Under the pieces are notes generated by a model. It saw nothing but the letters and a program-made list of their open reading frames with translations, made no database searches and was not told the origin of the DNA. A stretch of DNA of 64,000 nt from Arthrobacter sp. CAN_C5. GTDB lineage: Bacteria; Actinomycetota; Actinomycetes; Actinomycetales; Micrococcaceae. The stretch's first letter is position 1, and every line of letters starts with the position of its first letter. The position numbers and the translations under genes were made by a program. The stretch is from contig NZ_JAGGMZ010000001.1 of NCBI RefSeq assembly GCF_017875735.1, forward strand, positions 434,001-498,000. The letters run 5' to 3'. Of the stretch, positions 33,805 to 42,774 are shown piece after piece.

Positions 33805-34736
33805 CAGGCAATCTCCTTCACAGCATCAAGGTGGGCGTCGATCATGTCGGCAAGCGCCGGCGGCAACGTGGGGGAGGGCGGGCGCACCGCGGCGTCGGCG
33901 ATGATACCGCGGCGGCGCAGAATCTCCTTGCGGACGGCGAGCCCGATCCCGGGCTGACCCTCGAAGTTCGCCAGCGGCAGCCACGGGGCAAACGCTGCGC
34001 GGGCCGCCGGGAAACCGCCGTCGGCGAACGCGGTCAGCGCCGCCTGCAGCCCCTCCGGGTGGGAGAAGCCGGTCATGGCGCCCGCGGCACCGGCGGCCAG
34101 CTCATCGAGCAGCCCGACGCCTCCCAGTCCACCGAACACCGGCACCGTGGTGGCTGCGGTGAGCGCGGCGATGGGGACGGCTGTCGGCGGTGCTTCGGAC
34201 TTCACCGCGCTGATGAACGGGCACAGCCCCAGCACCGTCAGGATCTGCGCGGCGCTGATCTTCACACCGGAGGCCACCGGGTAGTCCTGCAGCACAATCC
34301 CGGCGCCCGTGTCGGTGGGGATGACCTCGTTGATCGCCGAGAGATGGGAGGCGAGCAGCTCGGGGTTGGCGCTGTTCGCCTGCACCATCAGTGCACCCAG
34401 GTTGCTGCCAGCGGCGGCGACGGCGGTGCGTGCCTGCTCGACGGCGACCGCCGTCGACCGTGCCGACAGGCCGACCACCAGCGGGGTGTCACCGGCCTCC
34501 TCGGCGACGGTCTGAACGATCAGGGTCTGTTCGGCGGTGTCCAGGGTTACGCCTTCACCGAAGACGCCGAGGACCACCATGCCGGTGGCGTTCAGCCCGG
34601 TGTAGAGGCGGACCTCGCTGCGTAGCGACTCGGTGTCGACGGCGAAGTCACCGCCGTGGAAGGGGGTGGCGAGCACGCCCCAGAGGCCTCGGGCGAGCGG
34701 GGAGACGGGGGAGTTGGGTGAAGGGTTTGTAGTCAC
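33804..34736 (-). CDS. Dihydrodipicolinate synthase family (DapA-like) aldolase/lyase
   Basis: The 310-residue TIM-barrel protein belongs to the DHDPS/N-acetylneuraminate lyase family. The Schiff-base lysine is in FISAVKSEAPPT and the helper tyrosine in GIVLQDYPVASG, so class I aldolase chemistry is intact. The usual GTTGE loop is replaced by LGVFGEGVTL. Family members split or join pyruvate and an aldehyde, or dehydrate keto-deoxy sugar acids. GTG 34736 overlaps the oxidase stop (GTGA); the much longer open frame upstream is the antiphase shadow of the oxidase gene. Its place beside a sugar-acid-type dehydratase suggests cleavage of a 2-keto-3-deoxy acid. Confidence 0.87.
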   Translation of the reverse strand: MTTNPSPNSPVSPLARGLWGVLATPFHGGDFAVDTESLRSEVRLYTGLNATGMVVLGVFGEGVTLDTAEQTLIVQTVAEEAGDTPLVVGLSARSTAVAVEQARTAVAAAGSNLGALMVQANSANPELLASHLSAINEVIPTDTGAGIVLQDYPVASGVKISAAQILTVLGLCPFISAVKSEAPPTAVPIAALTAATTVPVFGGLGGVGLLDELAAGAAGAMTGFSHPEGLQAALTAFADGGFPAARAAFAPWLPLANFEGQPGIGLAVRKEILRRRGIIADAAVRPPSPTLPPALADMIDAHLDAVKEIA

Positions 34737-35971
34737 AGGGACGAAGTGTCCTTTCGGTCGGAGCTGTTCTCGAGTGCCAGCGAGACAATGTGCTCGGCGA
34801 TGGCAAGTGAAGAGGTGGCGGCGGGGGAGGGCGCATTCCTGACGGACAGCACCGAGCCCTGCCGGGTGATCCGGAAATCGTCGACCAGCGAACCGTCGCG
34901 GGTCAGCGCCTGGGCGCGGATGCCGCGGGGGCCGGGGACGACGTCGTCGGCGGTGATCTCGGGGACGTACTTGCGGGCCTCCGCGATGAATCGGCGCTTG
35001 CTCAGCGACCCGAGCATCTCGGCGGCACCGGTACGCCAGTGCTGCTTCGCGAAGGACCGGAAGCCCGAGTACATCACGGCGTCCTTGAGGTCGCGGAGCG
35101 AGATGGTGGACCACTTGTAGCCTTCGCGGGCCAGGGCGAGCACCGCGTTGGGGCCCACCATCACCTCGCCGTCGGTGGTCGGGGTCAAGTGCACGCCGAG
35201 GAACGGGTACCGGGGATCCGGCACCGGGTAAACCAGTCCGCGGACCAGGTGCTTGCGTTCCGGGCGGAGCAGATAGTATTCGCCGCGGAAGGGCACAATC
35301 TTGGGGTCGTCGTCGTCGCCGGCGAGCTTCGCCACCCGGTCCGCCTGCAGACCGGCGCAGACGATCACCGTGTCGTAGGCGTCGGACGTTTCGATGCCGC
35401 GATGCTTGCCCGTAACCACCGTTTGCCCGGCGCGTTCGGTCAGACCGGTGACCTCGAAGTTGGTGTGGACAGTGCCACCGGCGGCCTCCACATCCATGGC
35501 GAGAGAACGGGTGATGGCGCCGTAGTCGACGATCGCGGTGTGGGGCGAGTGTAGCCCCGAGGTGCCCTTGACATGGGGTTCGAGTTCCAGCAGTTCGGCC
35601 TGGTTGATGATGCGGACACCGGGTACCCCGTTGGCGACGGCACGCTCCATGATGTCGCCGAGCCGGCCCTCCTCGACGGGATTGCGGGCGACGAGCACCT
35701 TGCCGCACTCGTCGTAGGGCAGGCCCTTCTCTTCGCAATACTCCTTGAGCATTTCCACGCCCTGCCGGCAGAGCCGTGCCTTCAGCGATCCGGGCGTGTA
35801 GTACAGCCCGGCGTGCACCACGCCGGAGTTCCGGCCGGTCTGGTGCCCGGCGAGGATGGGCTCCTTCTCCAGCACGGTGACCTCGGCGTCGGGCTGGACC
35901 TGCAGCAGCCGGCGGGCGACGGCGGCACCAACAATGCCACCTCCCACCACTGCAAAACGCATGGGTGTCAT
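34733..35971 (-). CDS. lhgO: L-2-hydroxyglutarate oxidase-like FAD-dependent oxidoreductase
   Basis: The 412-residue DAO-superfamily flavoprotein starts with the FAD-binding MRFAVVGGGIVGAAVARRLL and has the LhgO hallmark GRNSGVVHAGLYYTPGSLKA. Later regions such as GVHLTPTTDGEVMVGPNAVLA are also family-typical. LhgO oxidises L-2-hydroxyglutarate to 2-oxoglutarate and passes electrons to the quinone pool or oxygen. Its presence with a CoA-transferase and a glutaryl-CoA-type dehydrogenase points to C5 dicarboxylate metabolism, though homologues may use other 2-hydroxy acids. It is coupled to both neighbours by four-base overlaps. Confidence 0.85.
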   Translation of the reverse strand: MTPMRFAVVGGGIVGAAVARRLLQVQPDAEVTVLEKEPILAGHQTGRNSGVVHAGLYYTPGSLKARLCRQGVEMLKEYCEEKGLPYDECGKVLVARNPVEEGRLGDIMERAVANGVPGVRIINQAELLELEPHVKGTSGLHSPHTAIVDYGAITRSLAMDVEAAGGTVHTNFEVTGLTERAGQTVVTGKHRGIETSDAYDTVIVCAGLQADRVAKLAGDDDDPKIVPFRGEYYLLRPERKHLVRGLVYPVPDPRYPFLGVHLTPTTDGEVMVGPNAVLALAREGYKWSTISLRDLKDAVMYSGFRSFAKQHWRTGAAEMLGSLSKRRFIAEARKYVPEITADDVVPGPRGIRAQALTRDGSLVDDFRITRQGSVLSVRNAPSPAATSSLAIAEHIVSLALENSSDRKDTSSL

Positions 35972-37236
35972 CTCTTCTCCTCCATGGGGGTCAGGGTGTG
36001 GTCTGGTTCTCCGGCAGCGGTATCCGAGGCTTCGGCAGCTGACGTTTCGGCAGCGGTCAGTGCCCGCGACCGGCGGATCATCCGCCGCGCCACCGTGAAG
36101 GTCACGGCGGCCAGTGCGGCGACGACGGCGGCCGCCAGCCAGGCAGTGTCATACGAGGTGGCGGCGGTCAGCAGTCCAAACAACAGCGGACCAGCTGCGG
36201 CACCGAGGGACAGGCCGGTCTGGATCACCCCGGTGGCGGTGGCAGCGTTGGCCCGGTTGTCCCGAACCACGGCGAAGTGCACCAGACCGGGCCAGGTCCA
36301 CCCGGCGCCGTAGGCCAGCAGCGCCCCGACCACGAACAGTAGGGAACTGGTGCCCAGGGCGAGCAGCAGGTACCCGATCACGCCGAGGGCCAGCAGGTTG
36401 GTGATCAGCACCAGTGGACTGCGGTGCGGATACCTGTCCATGGCGAGGCCCAGCATAATCCGGATCACCAGTCCCAGCAGCGCTGCGCCAGCGAACAACA
36501 GGCCAGCGGTTCCGGGTGCCATCCCGGACTGCACCGCCGAGTCCACGAGGAAGACGCCCAGCGACGTGGCCGCCGCTGCCGCGAGCCCGGCGCCCACGCT
36601 CAGCATCACCAGGCCACCCCTGGGAGTGCCGCGGTCAGCCTTCGGGGCTTCCCCGTGCTGGGTCGGACGGGTCCCGGGTGCGCTAAAGAAGGCCCAGACC
36701 GCGATAGCAATGGCCATCAGCGAGCCGAGCAGGAACGCGTACCGCCAGCCCACGGCGAGGGCAATCACCGGGACGGCGATCCCGGCGATCATCGAAGCCG
36801 CCGGAATGGACGACTGCTTGACGCCGAACGCCAACCCCAACCGGTTCGGATTGACCGCCCGGGAGATGCCCAGGTTCGCCGACGGCTGGGCCATGGCGTT
36901 GGCCAGCCCGCCGACAAACAGGGCGACGATCAGCAGCGCGAATGTCGGGGCCAGACCGGCACCGGCCAGCGCGACGGCGGCGAGGGTGGCCGACGCGACC
37001 ATGCCCTTCGCCGCACCAATCCGCTGTACCAGCCCGCCGAGCGGGCGGGCCAGCACACCGGACACGGTGAACAGGGTGGCGGCTGCCATCCCCATTTCGG
37101 CCGGACCGATGTTCAGATCCCCGCGGATCTGCACCGCCAACGCACCCAGCAGGAAGGCAGGAAGCACCCCTGTGGTGGTGACGGAGACGGCCTGCAGCAT
37201 GGTGACTGCTGCATGCGTCGACGGTGCTGTGGTCAT
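35968..37236 (-). CDS. MFS transporter
   Basis: The 422-residue protein has 12 predicted hydrophobic helices in two halves, with a cytoplasmic linker around residues 195-210 (GTRPTQHGEAPKADRGTPRG). The loop ARPLGGLVQRIGAAKGM between helices 2 and 3 is the MFS signature region. It belongs to the group of CynX/NarK-like or aromatic-acid-like permeases, but substrate cannot be read. It sits inside the large catabolic operon together with a full TRAP transporter, so the operon has two transport systems; one may export an intermediate or take up a different form of the substrate. ATGA overlaps link it at both ends. Confidence 0.87.
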   Translation of the reverse strand: MTTAPSTHAAVTMLQAVSVTTTGVLPAFLLGALAVQIRGDLNIGPAEMGMAAATLFTVSGVLARPLGGLVQRIGAAKGMVASATLAAVALAGAGLAPTFALLIVALFVGGLANAMAQPSANLGISRAVNPNRLGLAFGVKQSSIPAASMIAGIAVPVIALAVGWRYAFLLGSLMAIAIAVWAFFSAPGTRPTQHGEAPKADRGTPRGGLVMLSVGAGLAAAAATSLGVFLVDSAVQSGMAPGTAGLLFAGAALLGLVIRIMLGLAMDRYPHRSPLVLITNLLALGVIGYLLLALGTSSLLFVVGALLAYGAGWTWPGLVHFAVVRDNRANAATATGVIQTGLSLGAAAGPLLFGLLTAATSYDTAWLAAAVVAALAAVTFTVARRMIRRSRALTAAETSAAEASDTAAGEPDHTLTPMEEKR

Positions 37237-39554
37237 GAAGCGGTGGGATCCGTTGTCTTCGTTGAGGCGGTGTTCGACGCCGGCGAGGACGGTGACCCTG
37301 ACGACGGCGACCCTGACGAGGATGACGACTGCGCGCGGTGCGCCCCGCGCCCCGAGGAGGCGGCCGACGTCGTACCGGTTGAGGTGGCCTTGGCTTCTGC
37401 ACCCTCAACCGTGTCAGCAGTACCAGTAGTACCAGCCGAATGGGCAGTACCGGCGTCCGCGACGGGTGGGTCGGTGTCCGGATCGTACGGATGCCGTTTC
37501 CGTCCGATCAGGTGCACCACCACGCCGACGGCAATGATTGCGACGCCGATCCCGATGTACAACGGGTCAAGGGTGAGCAGCGGCAGGGAACCGATGGCCA
37601 GGATGACCCGTTCCGGCCAGCGTGCCGGTCCGAGCAGCCAGCCGCCCGTGGAGACCGCGAGCGACGCCACCGCGAGGAGCGACACCGAGAAGGCGAGCGC
37701 AACGGTGGCGACGCCGCCCTGGAGCAACAGACCCACGCCCGAGCCGGAAAGGACGAAGATGAACGGCACCAGGAAGGCGGACAGGGTGTAACGCCAGGTG
37801 AGCCACATGGTCTTGATCGGCTTGCCGCCGGTAATAGCGGACGCAGCGAACGGGGAAAGCGCCGTTGGAGGCGACACCTCGCTGAGCACCGAGTAGTAGA
37901 AGATGAACATCGCGGCGGCGAAGGGTGCCACTCCCACATCCTGCAGGGCGGGCCCGATGATCACCCAGGAGATGATGAAGCTCGCGGTGACCGGGACGGC
38001 CAGGCCGAGCAGGATCACGGCGGTGGCCGAGAAGATCGCGGTGAGCAGCAGGCTGCCGCCGGCGAAGTCGACGATGATGCTGGCGAGTTTGAGGCCGAGG
38101 CCGGTGAGGGTCATGATGCCGACGATCAGGCCCGCCGCAGCCATCACGGGGATGACGGAGAGGGCGCCGGTGGCGCCGGTAGCCAGTGCGTCGAAGATCT
38201 TCTTCGGAGTCATCCACGACTCACGGTCGAAGAAGCTCAGCACGAAGGCGAGCACGGTCGCGAAAACCACGGCACGGAACGGCGTCATGCCCATGGCCAT
38301 GAACACCACGATGGCGAGCAGCGAGCTGAAGTGGTAGCCGAAGCGCAGCAGGAGCTTGCCCACGGGCTTGTGGTCCATGACGACGGCCTTGGTCTTGAAC
38401 CGTCGGGCGTCCATTTCGATGGCGAGAATGATGCCGAAGTAATAGAGGAGGGTGGGGATGGTCGCCCAGATCAGCACCTCAAGATAGGACACTCCGAGGA
38501 GAGCGGCAATGATGAACGCCGCTGCGCCGAGGGTCGGAGGGGACATGATCGCGCCGATACCAGCGGCGGCGAGGATGCCACCGCCGTGTTCCTTCGGATA
38601 ACCGGCCTTCCGCAGCAGCGGCCAGGAGATGCCGCCGAGGGTCACGGTGGTGGCGACGCCCGAGCCGGAGACGGTACCAAGCAGGAAGCCGGCGAGGGTG
38701 ACGGTCCGGCCGGGGCCGGACTTGGACTGGCCGAACGCCGAGAAGGAGAGGTCAATGAAGAACTTCGTGGCACCCGAAGCGCCCAGGACCGCACCGTAAA
38801 TGGTGAACAGGATGATGTAGGTGGCGGCGACGTCAGTGGGCACGCCGAAGATCCCCTGCGTCCCCATCACGTTGTGGCCCACCAGGCGGATCCAGTCGAA
38901 GGACGAGGTGGTGAACGGAGCGGGGAAGAGCGGGCCCCAGTAGGCGTAGGCGAAGAACCCCAGCACCACCAGTGGCACCAGGATGCCGACGGTGCGCCTG
39001 GCTGCCTCAAGGACCACCAGGATGGCGATGACGCCCATGATCAGGTCGAGGTAGGTCGGCACGATGGCCCGGCGGAAGAACGGGTCCCAGTCGGAAATGA
39101 TGTAGGCGAACGGGACGATGGCGACGGCGGCGAGCACCCAGTCGAGCAGATGCGGATTGTCGGACTTGCCGGCATCCTTGGCCTTCGCCGACCGGCCCCA
39201 CCCCCGGTATACGAGGAACGTCAGGGACAGCCCGATCATCAGGAACGCGGGCAGGTAGAACTGGGTCGCCATCGGGTTGAACACCCAGTACAGCGCGAAC
39301 AGGGAAAGCCCAGCGCCGCCAATCTTGACCACCAGAGCCGGAATTCCGGTCAGCTGCCGGGAAGGCTTCTCCGCCTCAAACTCGGCGATCAGCGCGTCTT
39401 CATCGATCTCGTCGCTGCGGTCGATTGGGTTGACCTGCGCATCGTCAGGTATTCGAGCCTCGTCGCGACGGCTCGGATCGAGCGTCTCGCTCGGGGTGGG
39501 GCGGTGCGGCGTGCCGGCTTTGAGGGCGCCGTCGCCGTCAATTCGCTCGGTCAT
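37233..39554 (-). CDS. TRAP transporter fused permease (TAXI type, 4TM + 12TM)
   Basis: The 773-residue membrane protein fuses the small DctQ-like and large DctM-like TRAP subunits. It opens with about 60 hydrophilic residues, followed by more than 15 hydrophobic helices. DctM-type motifs are seen in FGQSKSGPGRTVTLAGFLLG, GSGVATTVTLGGISWPLLRK and SEVSPPTALSPFAASAITGG. The C-terminal 60 residues are low complexity (Ser, Gly, Pro). It should use an ion gradient to import a carboxylate delivered by the TAXI binding protein. ATG 39554 has AGGAG five bases upstream; the longer frame overlaps the DUF1850 gene. Confidence 0.92.
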   Translation of the reverse strand: MTERIDGDGALKAGTPHRPTPSETLDPSRRDEARIPDDAQVNPIDRSDEIDEDALIAEFEAEKPSRQLTGIPALVVKIGGAGLSLFALYWVFNPMATQFYLPAFLMIGLSLTFLVYRGWGRSAKAKDAGKSDNPHLLDWVLAAVAIVPFAYIISDWDPFFRRAIVPTYLDLIMGVIAILVVLEAARRTVGILVPLVVLGFFAYAYWGPLFPAPFTTSSFDWIRLVGHNVMGTQGIFGVPTDVAATYIILFTIYGAVLGASGATKFFIDLSFSAFGQSKSGPGRTVTLAGFLLGTVSGSGVATTVTLGGISWPLLRKAGYPKEHGGGILAAAGIGAIMSPPTLGAAAFIIAALLGVSYLEVLIWATIPTLLYYFGIILAIEMDARRFKTKAVVMDHKPVGKLLLRFGYHFSSLLAIVVFMAMGMTPFRAVVFATVLAFVLSFFDRESWMTPKKIFDALATGATGALSVIPVMAAAGLIVGIMTLTGLGLKLASIIVDFAGGSLLLTAIFSATAVILLGLAVPVTASFIISWVIIGPALQDVGVAPFAAAMFIFYYSVLSEVSPPTALSPFAASAITGGKPIKTMWLTWRYTLSAFLVPFIFVLSGSGVGLLLQGGVATVALAFSVSLLAVASLAVSTGGWLLGPARWPERVILAIGSLPLLTLDPLYIGIGVAIIAVGVVVHLIGRKRHPYDPDTDPPVADAGTAHSAGTTGTADTVEGAEAKATSTGTTSAASSGRGAHRAQSSSSSGSPSSGSPSSPASNTASTKTTDPTAS

Positions 39555-40072
39555 GGGGTCTCCTTGATGTCTAGCAGGATGAAGGGCTGATCGTCGTCGA
39601 CCAGGGACCACAGCGAAACGGGCGCTGCTCCGGGCAGGTGGAGGGTGCGTTCACCGAGGTCGGTGGCGGCAATGGAAAGGTCGTTGAAGACGGCGGGGTG
39701 CTCCGGGTCGGGGTCGACCACGTACTTCCGCCGGTCGGTGGGGTCCGCGGGGGTGGGGGCGCCGGGGACGCCGTAATATTCCTCGAGCACCGCGAGCTGG
39801 TCGGCGGCGATCTGGTCAAGCCGGAAACTGCCGTCGGGGAGGACCGTGTAGCGTTCCTCTGCGAGCGTTCCGTAGAGCGAGTTGCGGTAGCTGACCGCGA
39901 AGGTGTCGCCGGGCAGGGCCACCGTGGCCAGCCCGCCGTCGTCGTTGGTGATCACGATGCTGCGCCTGGAATCGTCCTGGCCGGACGCATCCTGGGCAGC
40001 AACCGCGAACGCCCCACCGCCCAGCGTGCCAAGGCACACCAGGACGGCGACGACGACGGCGGGCTTGCGCAT
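39551..40072 (-). CDS. DUF1850 domain protein
   Basis: The 173-residue product begins with a signal sequence or anchor (VAVLVCLGTLGGGAFAVAA). The DUF1850 core SYRNSLYGTLAEERYTV sits mid-protein. DUF1850 proteins are encoded almost exclusively next to TAXI-type TRAP fused permeases, and a role as an accessory component is generally assumed. It lies between binding protein and permease genes, six bases after the first and overlapping the second by four bases. Confidence 0.82.
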   Translation of the reverse strand: MRKPAVVVAVLVCLGTLGGGAFAVAAQDASGQDDSRRSIVITNDDGGLATVALPGDTFAVSYRNSLYGTLAEERYTVLPDGSFRLDQIAADQLAVLEEYYGVPGAPTPADPTDRRKYVVDPDPEHPAVFNDLSIAATDLGERTLHLPGAAPVSLWSLVDDDQPFILLDIKETP

Positions 40073-40078
40073 CAGTGG

Positions 40079-41098
40079 TTAGCCTGCATTTTCGTCGAAG
40101 TACCTCTGGGCGCCGGGGCAGGTGTCGACGTAGGCGATGTCGCCGGCGGTGGCGGCATCCAGTTCTACGGCGGCGGGGTGCACCTGGGTCAGGGCTTCAA
40201 CGTTGTCGAAGATCGCCGCGGTGATGTTGTACTGCAGCTCCTCGTCCATGGTGGGGCTGGCGACGAGGATGTTCGGCGACGCGATGGCGGAGACCGCTTC
40301 GGTCTGGCCCTCGTAGGTGTCGGCGGGGATCTCTTCCTCTACGTAGTACTCGCCGTATTCGGTGGCGAGCTGCTCGGCATACTCACCGATGTTGAGGAGG
40401 CTCATGTCGCCGTCGCTGGCGAGGTCGATCAGCGCGCCGGTGGGTAGACCGCCGGACCAGAAGCCCGCGTCGATGGTGCCGTCGCGCAGGGCGGCGACGG
40501 TCTCAGCGGCCCCGAGCTGGCGGCGTTCGAAACCCGACTCGGGGTCGATACCGGCGGCTTCGAGGATACGCAGGGCGGCAACCTCGGTGGCGGACCCGGG
40601 AGCGCCGACCGAGACGACCTTGCCTTCCATGTCGGCGACACCCTCGATGCCGGTGCCGTCAACGGTGACGGCCTGCATGAAGTTGTTGTAGGTGTTGCCG
40701 AGTGAGCAGATCTCGATGGCGTTGCCGTCGAAGTCGTTGACACCCTCGACGGCGTCGGAGACGACGTCGCCAACGGCGAAGGCCAGCTGGGCTGCACCGT
40801 TCTCGATCAGGAGCATGTTGTCCACGGAGGCGTTGGTCTCCTGGACGGTGGCGTCGTAGCCCTCGATGTTGTCGCGGATCATGGTGGCGAAACCGCCGCC
40901 GAGGGGGTAATAGACGCCGCCCGTGCCGCCTGTGGCGATGGAGAGGGTGCCGCCGTCGGCGCCGCCACTGGCCTCACCGCCGCCGCTTCCGCCGCCGCTG
41001 GTATCGGGGCTTCCGCAGGCGGACAGGAATAGCGCGGGGATGGTCAGTGCGGCTGCGGCAAGCCGTACCCTGCGACGGTGCAGAGGTGAGGTTGTCAT
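40079..41098 (-). CDS. TAXI family TRAP transporter solute-binding lipoprotein
   Basis: The 339-residue protein has a signal peptide with lipobox LSAC, a Gly/Ser-rich linker and the TAXI-family mature domain starting LSIATGGTGGVYYPLGGGFA. Further conserved parts are VQETNASVDNMLLIENGAAQ, EGKVVSVGAPGSATEVAALR, and AGFWSGGLPTGALIDLA. TAXI proteins bind small carboxylates such as 2-oxoglutarate or glutamate in the few known cases. It supplies substrate to the fused permease downstream. ATGA overlap with the CMD gene upstream ties uptake to catabolism. Confidence 0.92.
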   Translation of the reverse strand: MTTSPLHRRRVRLAAAALTIPALFLSACGSPDTSGGGSGGGEASGGADGGTLSIATGGTGGVYYPLGGGFATMIRDNIEGYDATVQETNASVDNMLLIENGAAQLAFAVGDVVSDAVEGVNDFDGNAIEICSLGNTYNNFMQAVTVDGTGIEGVADMEGKVVSVGAPGSATEVAALRILEAAGIDPESGFERRQLGAAETVAALRDGTIDAGFWSGGLPTGALIDLASDGDMSLLNIGEYAEQLATEYGEYYVEEEIPADTYEGQTEAVSAIASPNILVASPTMDEELQYNITAAIFDNVEALTQVHPAAVELDAATAGDIAYVDTCPGAQRYFDENAG

Positions 41099-41868
41099 GA
41101 ATGTTCTCCCTTAGTGGTGGTGGTGGTGAGTGAATGAGGTTGGCTAGTGGGGGTGGACTCGGTGTCTGCCGGTGGGCTGTCCGGCGCCGGGGTCACCGGC
41201 GTGTTTGCAGGTGGCGCGCTGGCAGCTGGTGCCTCGACGGCGCCCGCTGCGAGCAGGCCGGCCAGCGCCCGGTAGTAGCCCACCAGGACGGACAGCTCGG
41301 TAATGCCCGAGTGGCCGTGCTGGGTGAGGGCGGTGGCGTGGTCTTTGGCGGAGACGGTCCGGCCGTTCAGCAGGGCTGCGGTGAAGGTCAGGGCCGAGCG
41401 CTCGTCGTCGGGCAGGCCCGGGGGGACAAACCCGCCGCGCAGGCTTTCCAGTTCGTCGGGCGTGATGCCGACGGTGAGGGCGACCCGGCTGTGGGCGTAC
41501 CACTCGTAGGTCGAGGCGCGCTCGGCGGCGACCGCGCAGATCACCAATTCGCGGGTCCGGTCGGATAGTTCCCCGCCGAACCGCAGTGCCGCGCCCAGCG
41601 CCTGGACGGCGTGGCCGATCTGCGGTGCGTAGAGCAGGGCGTTGAAGGGACCGGCGAGGTGGCCGTCGTCGTCGACCACCAGGAACGGACCGCCCGCCCG
41701 GGGCGGGCCGGCGATGGTGTTGTAGAGGGCCAATTGATCGTCGTCGAGGGCGTCGGGAGCCAGCAGCGGGAAGCGGCCGCCGTGCGCCTTCTCGGCCGGC
41801 AGCGAATCAGCCGGCCGGGCCCCGGTCTGAGGGGTCTCGGTCTGCAGCTCAACCTCCGGTTGGTTAGA
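41095..41868 (-). CDS. Carboxymuconolactone decarboxylase (CMD/AhpD-like) domain protein with Pro/Thr-rich tail
   Basis: The protein of about 257 residues contains a CMD domain (residues about 60-185) with the conserved E-x-C-...-H pattern in RTRELVICAVAAERASTYEWYAHSR-like sequence (ELVICAVAAERASTYEWYAH). There is no CxxC, so peroxidase activity as in AhpD is unlikely. The last 50 residues are a disordered Pro, Ala, Ser, Thr tail. TTG 41868 gives a five-base overlap with the SDR stop in keeping with the operon's style; ATGs at 41886 and 41901 are alternatives with larger overlap. CMD-like proteins often accompany aromatic or lactone catabolism. Confidence 0.75.
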   Translation of the reverse strand, partial: SNQPEVELQTETPQTGARPADSLPAEKAHGGRFPLLAPDALDDDQLALYNTIAGPPRAGGPFLVVDDDGHLAGPFNALLYAPQIGHAVQALGAALRFGGELSDRTRELVICAVAAERASTYEWYAHSRVALTVGITPDELESLRGGFVPPGLPDDERSALTFTAALLNGRTVSAKDHATALTQHGHSGITELSVLVGYYRALAGLLAAGAVEAPAASAPPANTPVTPAPDSPPADTESTPTSQPHSLTTTTTKGEHS

Positions 41869-42601
41869 CAAGGGTCCGCCCACCATCGACGTAGAGCACA
41901 TGACCGGTGACGAACGCCGCCTGACGGGAGGCGAGGAACAGGGCAGGGCCGGTGAGGTCGCCGGTCGAGCCCAGCCGCCCCGCCGGGACCAGGGAGGTGT
42001 AGTGCTCGCGGACGCCCGGCTTGTCCAGGTGTCCGCGGGTCAGGTCGGTCTCCACATAGCCGGGGGCGACGGCGTTCACGGTTACCCCGGAAGATGCCCA
42101 TTCGCGGGCCATCACGCGGATCAGCTGGTTCAGCCCGCCCTTGCTGGCGGCGTAGGGGCCGTGGTCCGGGTGGGCGAGGAGACTCGACACCGAGGAGCAA
42201 TACACCTGGCGGCCGTACCCGGCGGCCACCATCAGCTTCCCGGCAGCCCGGCCCAGGCGGAAGGCGCTGGTGAGATTGACGGTGATCATGCGGTCCCAGT
42301 CATCGTCGGTGGTGTCGAGGATGGGGACCCGGTGGTTGACGCCTACCGCGTGCATCAGCACGTCGAGGCCGCCGAGTTCGGCGGCGGCGCGGGCGACGGC
42401 GTCCTCGCACCCGGCGGTGGATGACAGGTCGATCTCGAGCGCCTGCACCCGCGGGTCCAGGGCCGCCAGGCCAGTCGGGTTGACGTCTGCGACCAGCACG
42501 CGTGCCCCTGCGTCGGCGAAGGCTTCGGCCACTGCGCTGCCGATTCCGCCGGCACCGGCAACCAGGACCCGCTGACCGTCCAGGCCGAGCCAGTCACTCA
42601 T
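41864..42601 (-). CDS. SDR family oxidoreductase, first enzyme of the catabolic operon
   Basis: The 245-residue protein is a classical SDR: RVLVAGAGGIGSAVAEAFAD for cofactor binding, MHAVGVNHRVPI in the NNAG position, active-site YAASKGGLNQLIRVMAREWA with the YxxxK pair, and VLYVDGGRTLV at the end. It should oxidise or reduce a hydroxyl/keto group of the operon substrate. ATG 42601 has GGGGA eight bases upstream; earlier in-frame starts add a non-conserved leader. It is the first gene after the GntR operator and so receives the operon promoter directly. Confidence 0.87.
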   Translation of the reverse strand: MSDWLGLDGQRVLVAGAGGIGSAVAEAFADAGARVLVADVNPTGLAALDPRVQALEIDLSSTAGCEDAVARAAAELGGLDVLMHAVGVNHRVPILDTTDDDWDRMITVNLTSAFRLGRAAGKLMVAAGYGRQVYCSSVSSLLAHPDHGPYAASKGGLNQLIRVMAREWASSGVTVNAVAPGYVETDLTRGHLDKPGVREHYTSLVPAGRLGSTGDLTGPALFLASRQAAFVTGHVLYVDGGRTLV

Positions 42602-42710
42602 GAAGGTCATCCCCGCCAACGTTCTCCCCGGGCTGCGGCGCACACCACTTGGGTACCCGGGGCAACAAGGGGGAAGGCAGTAGAGATTTGCTCGGCGGTG
42701 ACCAGATCAT

Positions 42711-42727
42711 TTGGATACTGTATCCAA
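42711..42727. promoter_or_regulatory. Probable GntR/FCD operator for the catabolic operon
   Basis: TTGGATAC (42711-42718) and GTATCCAA (42720-42727) are a perfect 8-bp inverted repeat around one base. It lies between the regulator's stop and the first enzyme gene, about 110 bases upstream of the latter, next to an AT-rich stretch. TNGNATAC-like short palindromes of this size are usual for FCD-type GntR proteins. Confidence 0.75.
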
Positions 42728-42774
42728 TTAATCCACAAAGTGTAACGCCGGTCACAAATATTACGTGAGGTGGG

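Noticed and set aside
34737..35738. Upstream extension of the DapA-like reading frame to about 644 codons
   Set aside because: That part is Arg/Gly/Pro-rich and out of phase with the LhgO-like gene it overlaps; the GTG at 34736 gives the normal family length.
37440..39590. 716-codon plus-strand open frame across the TRAP permease gene
   Set aside because: It is exactly antisense to the TRAP permease, has shadow-like Glu/Gly/Arg/Asp composition, and no domain. GC-rich codon use leaves the reverse frame open.
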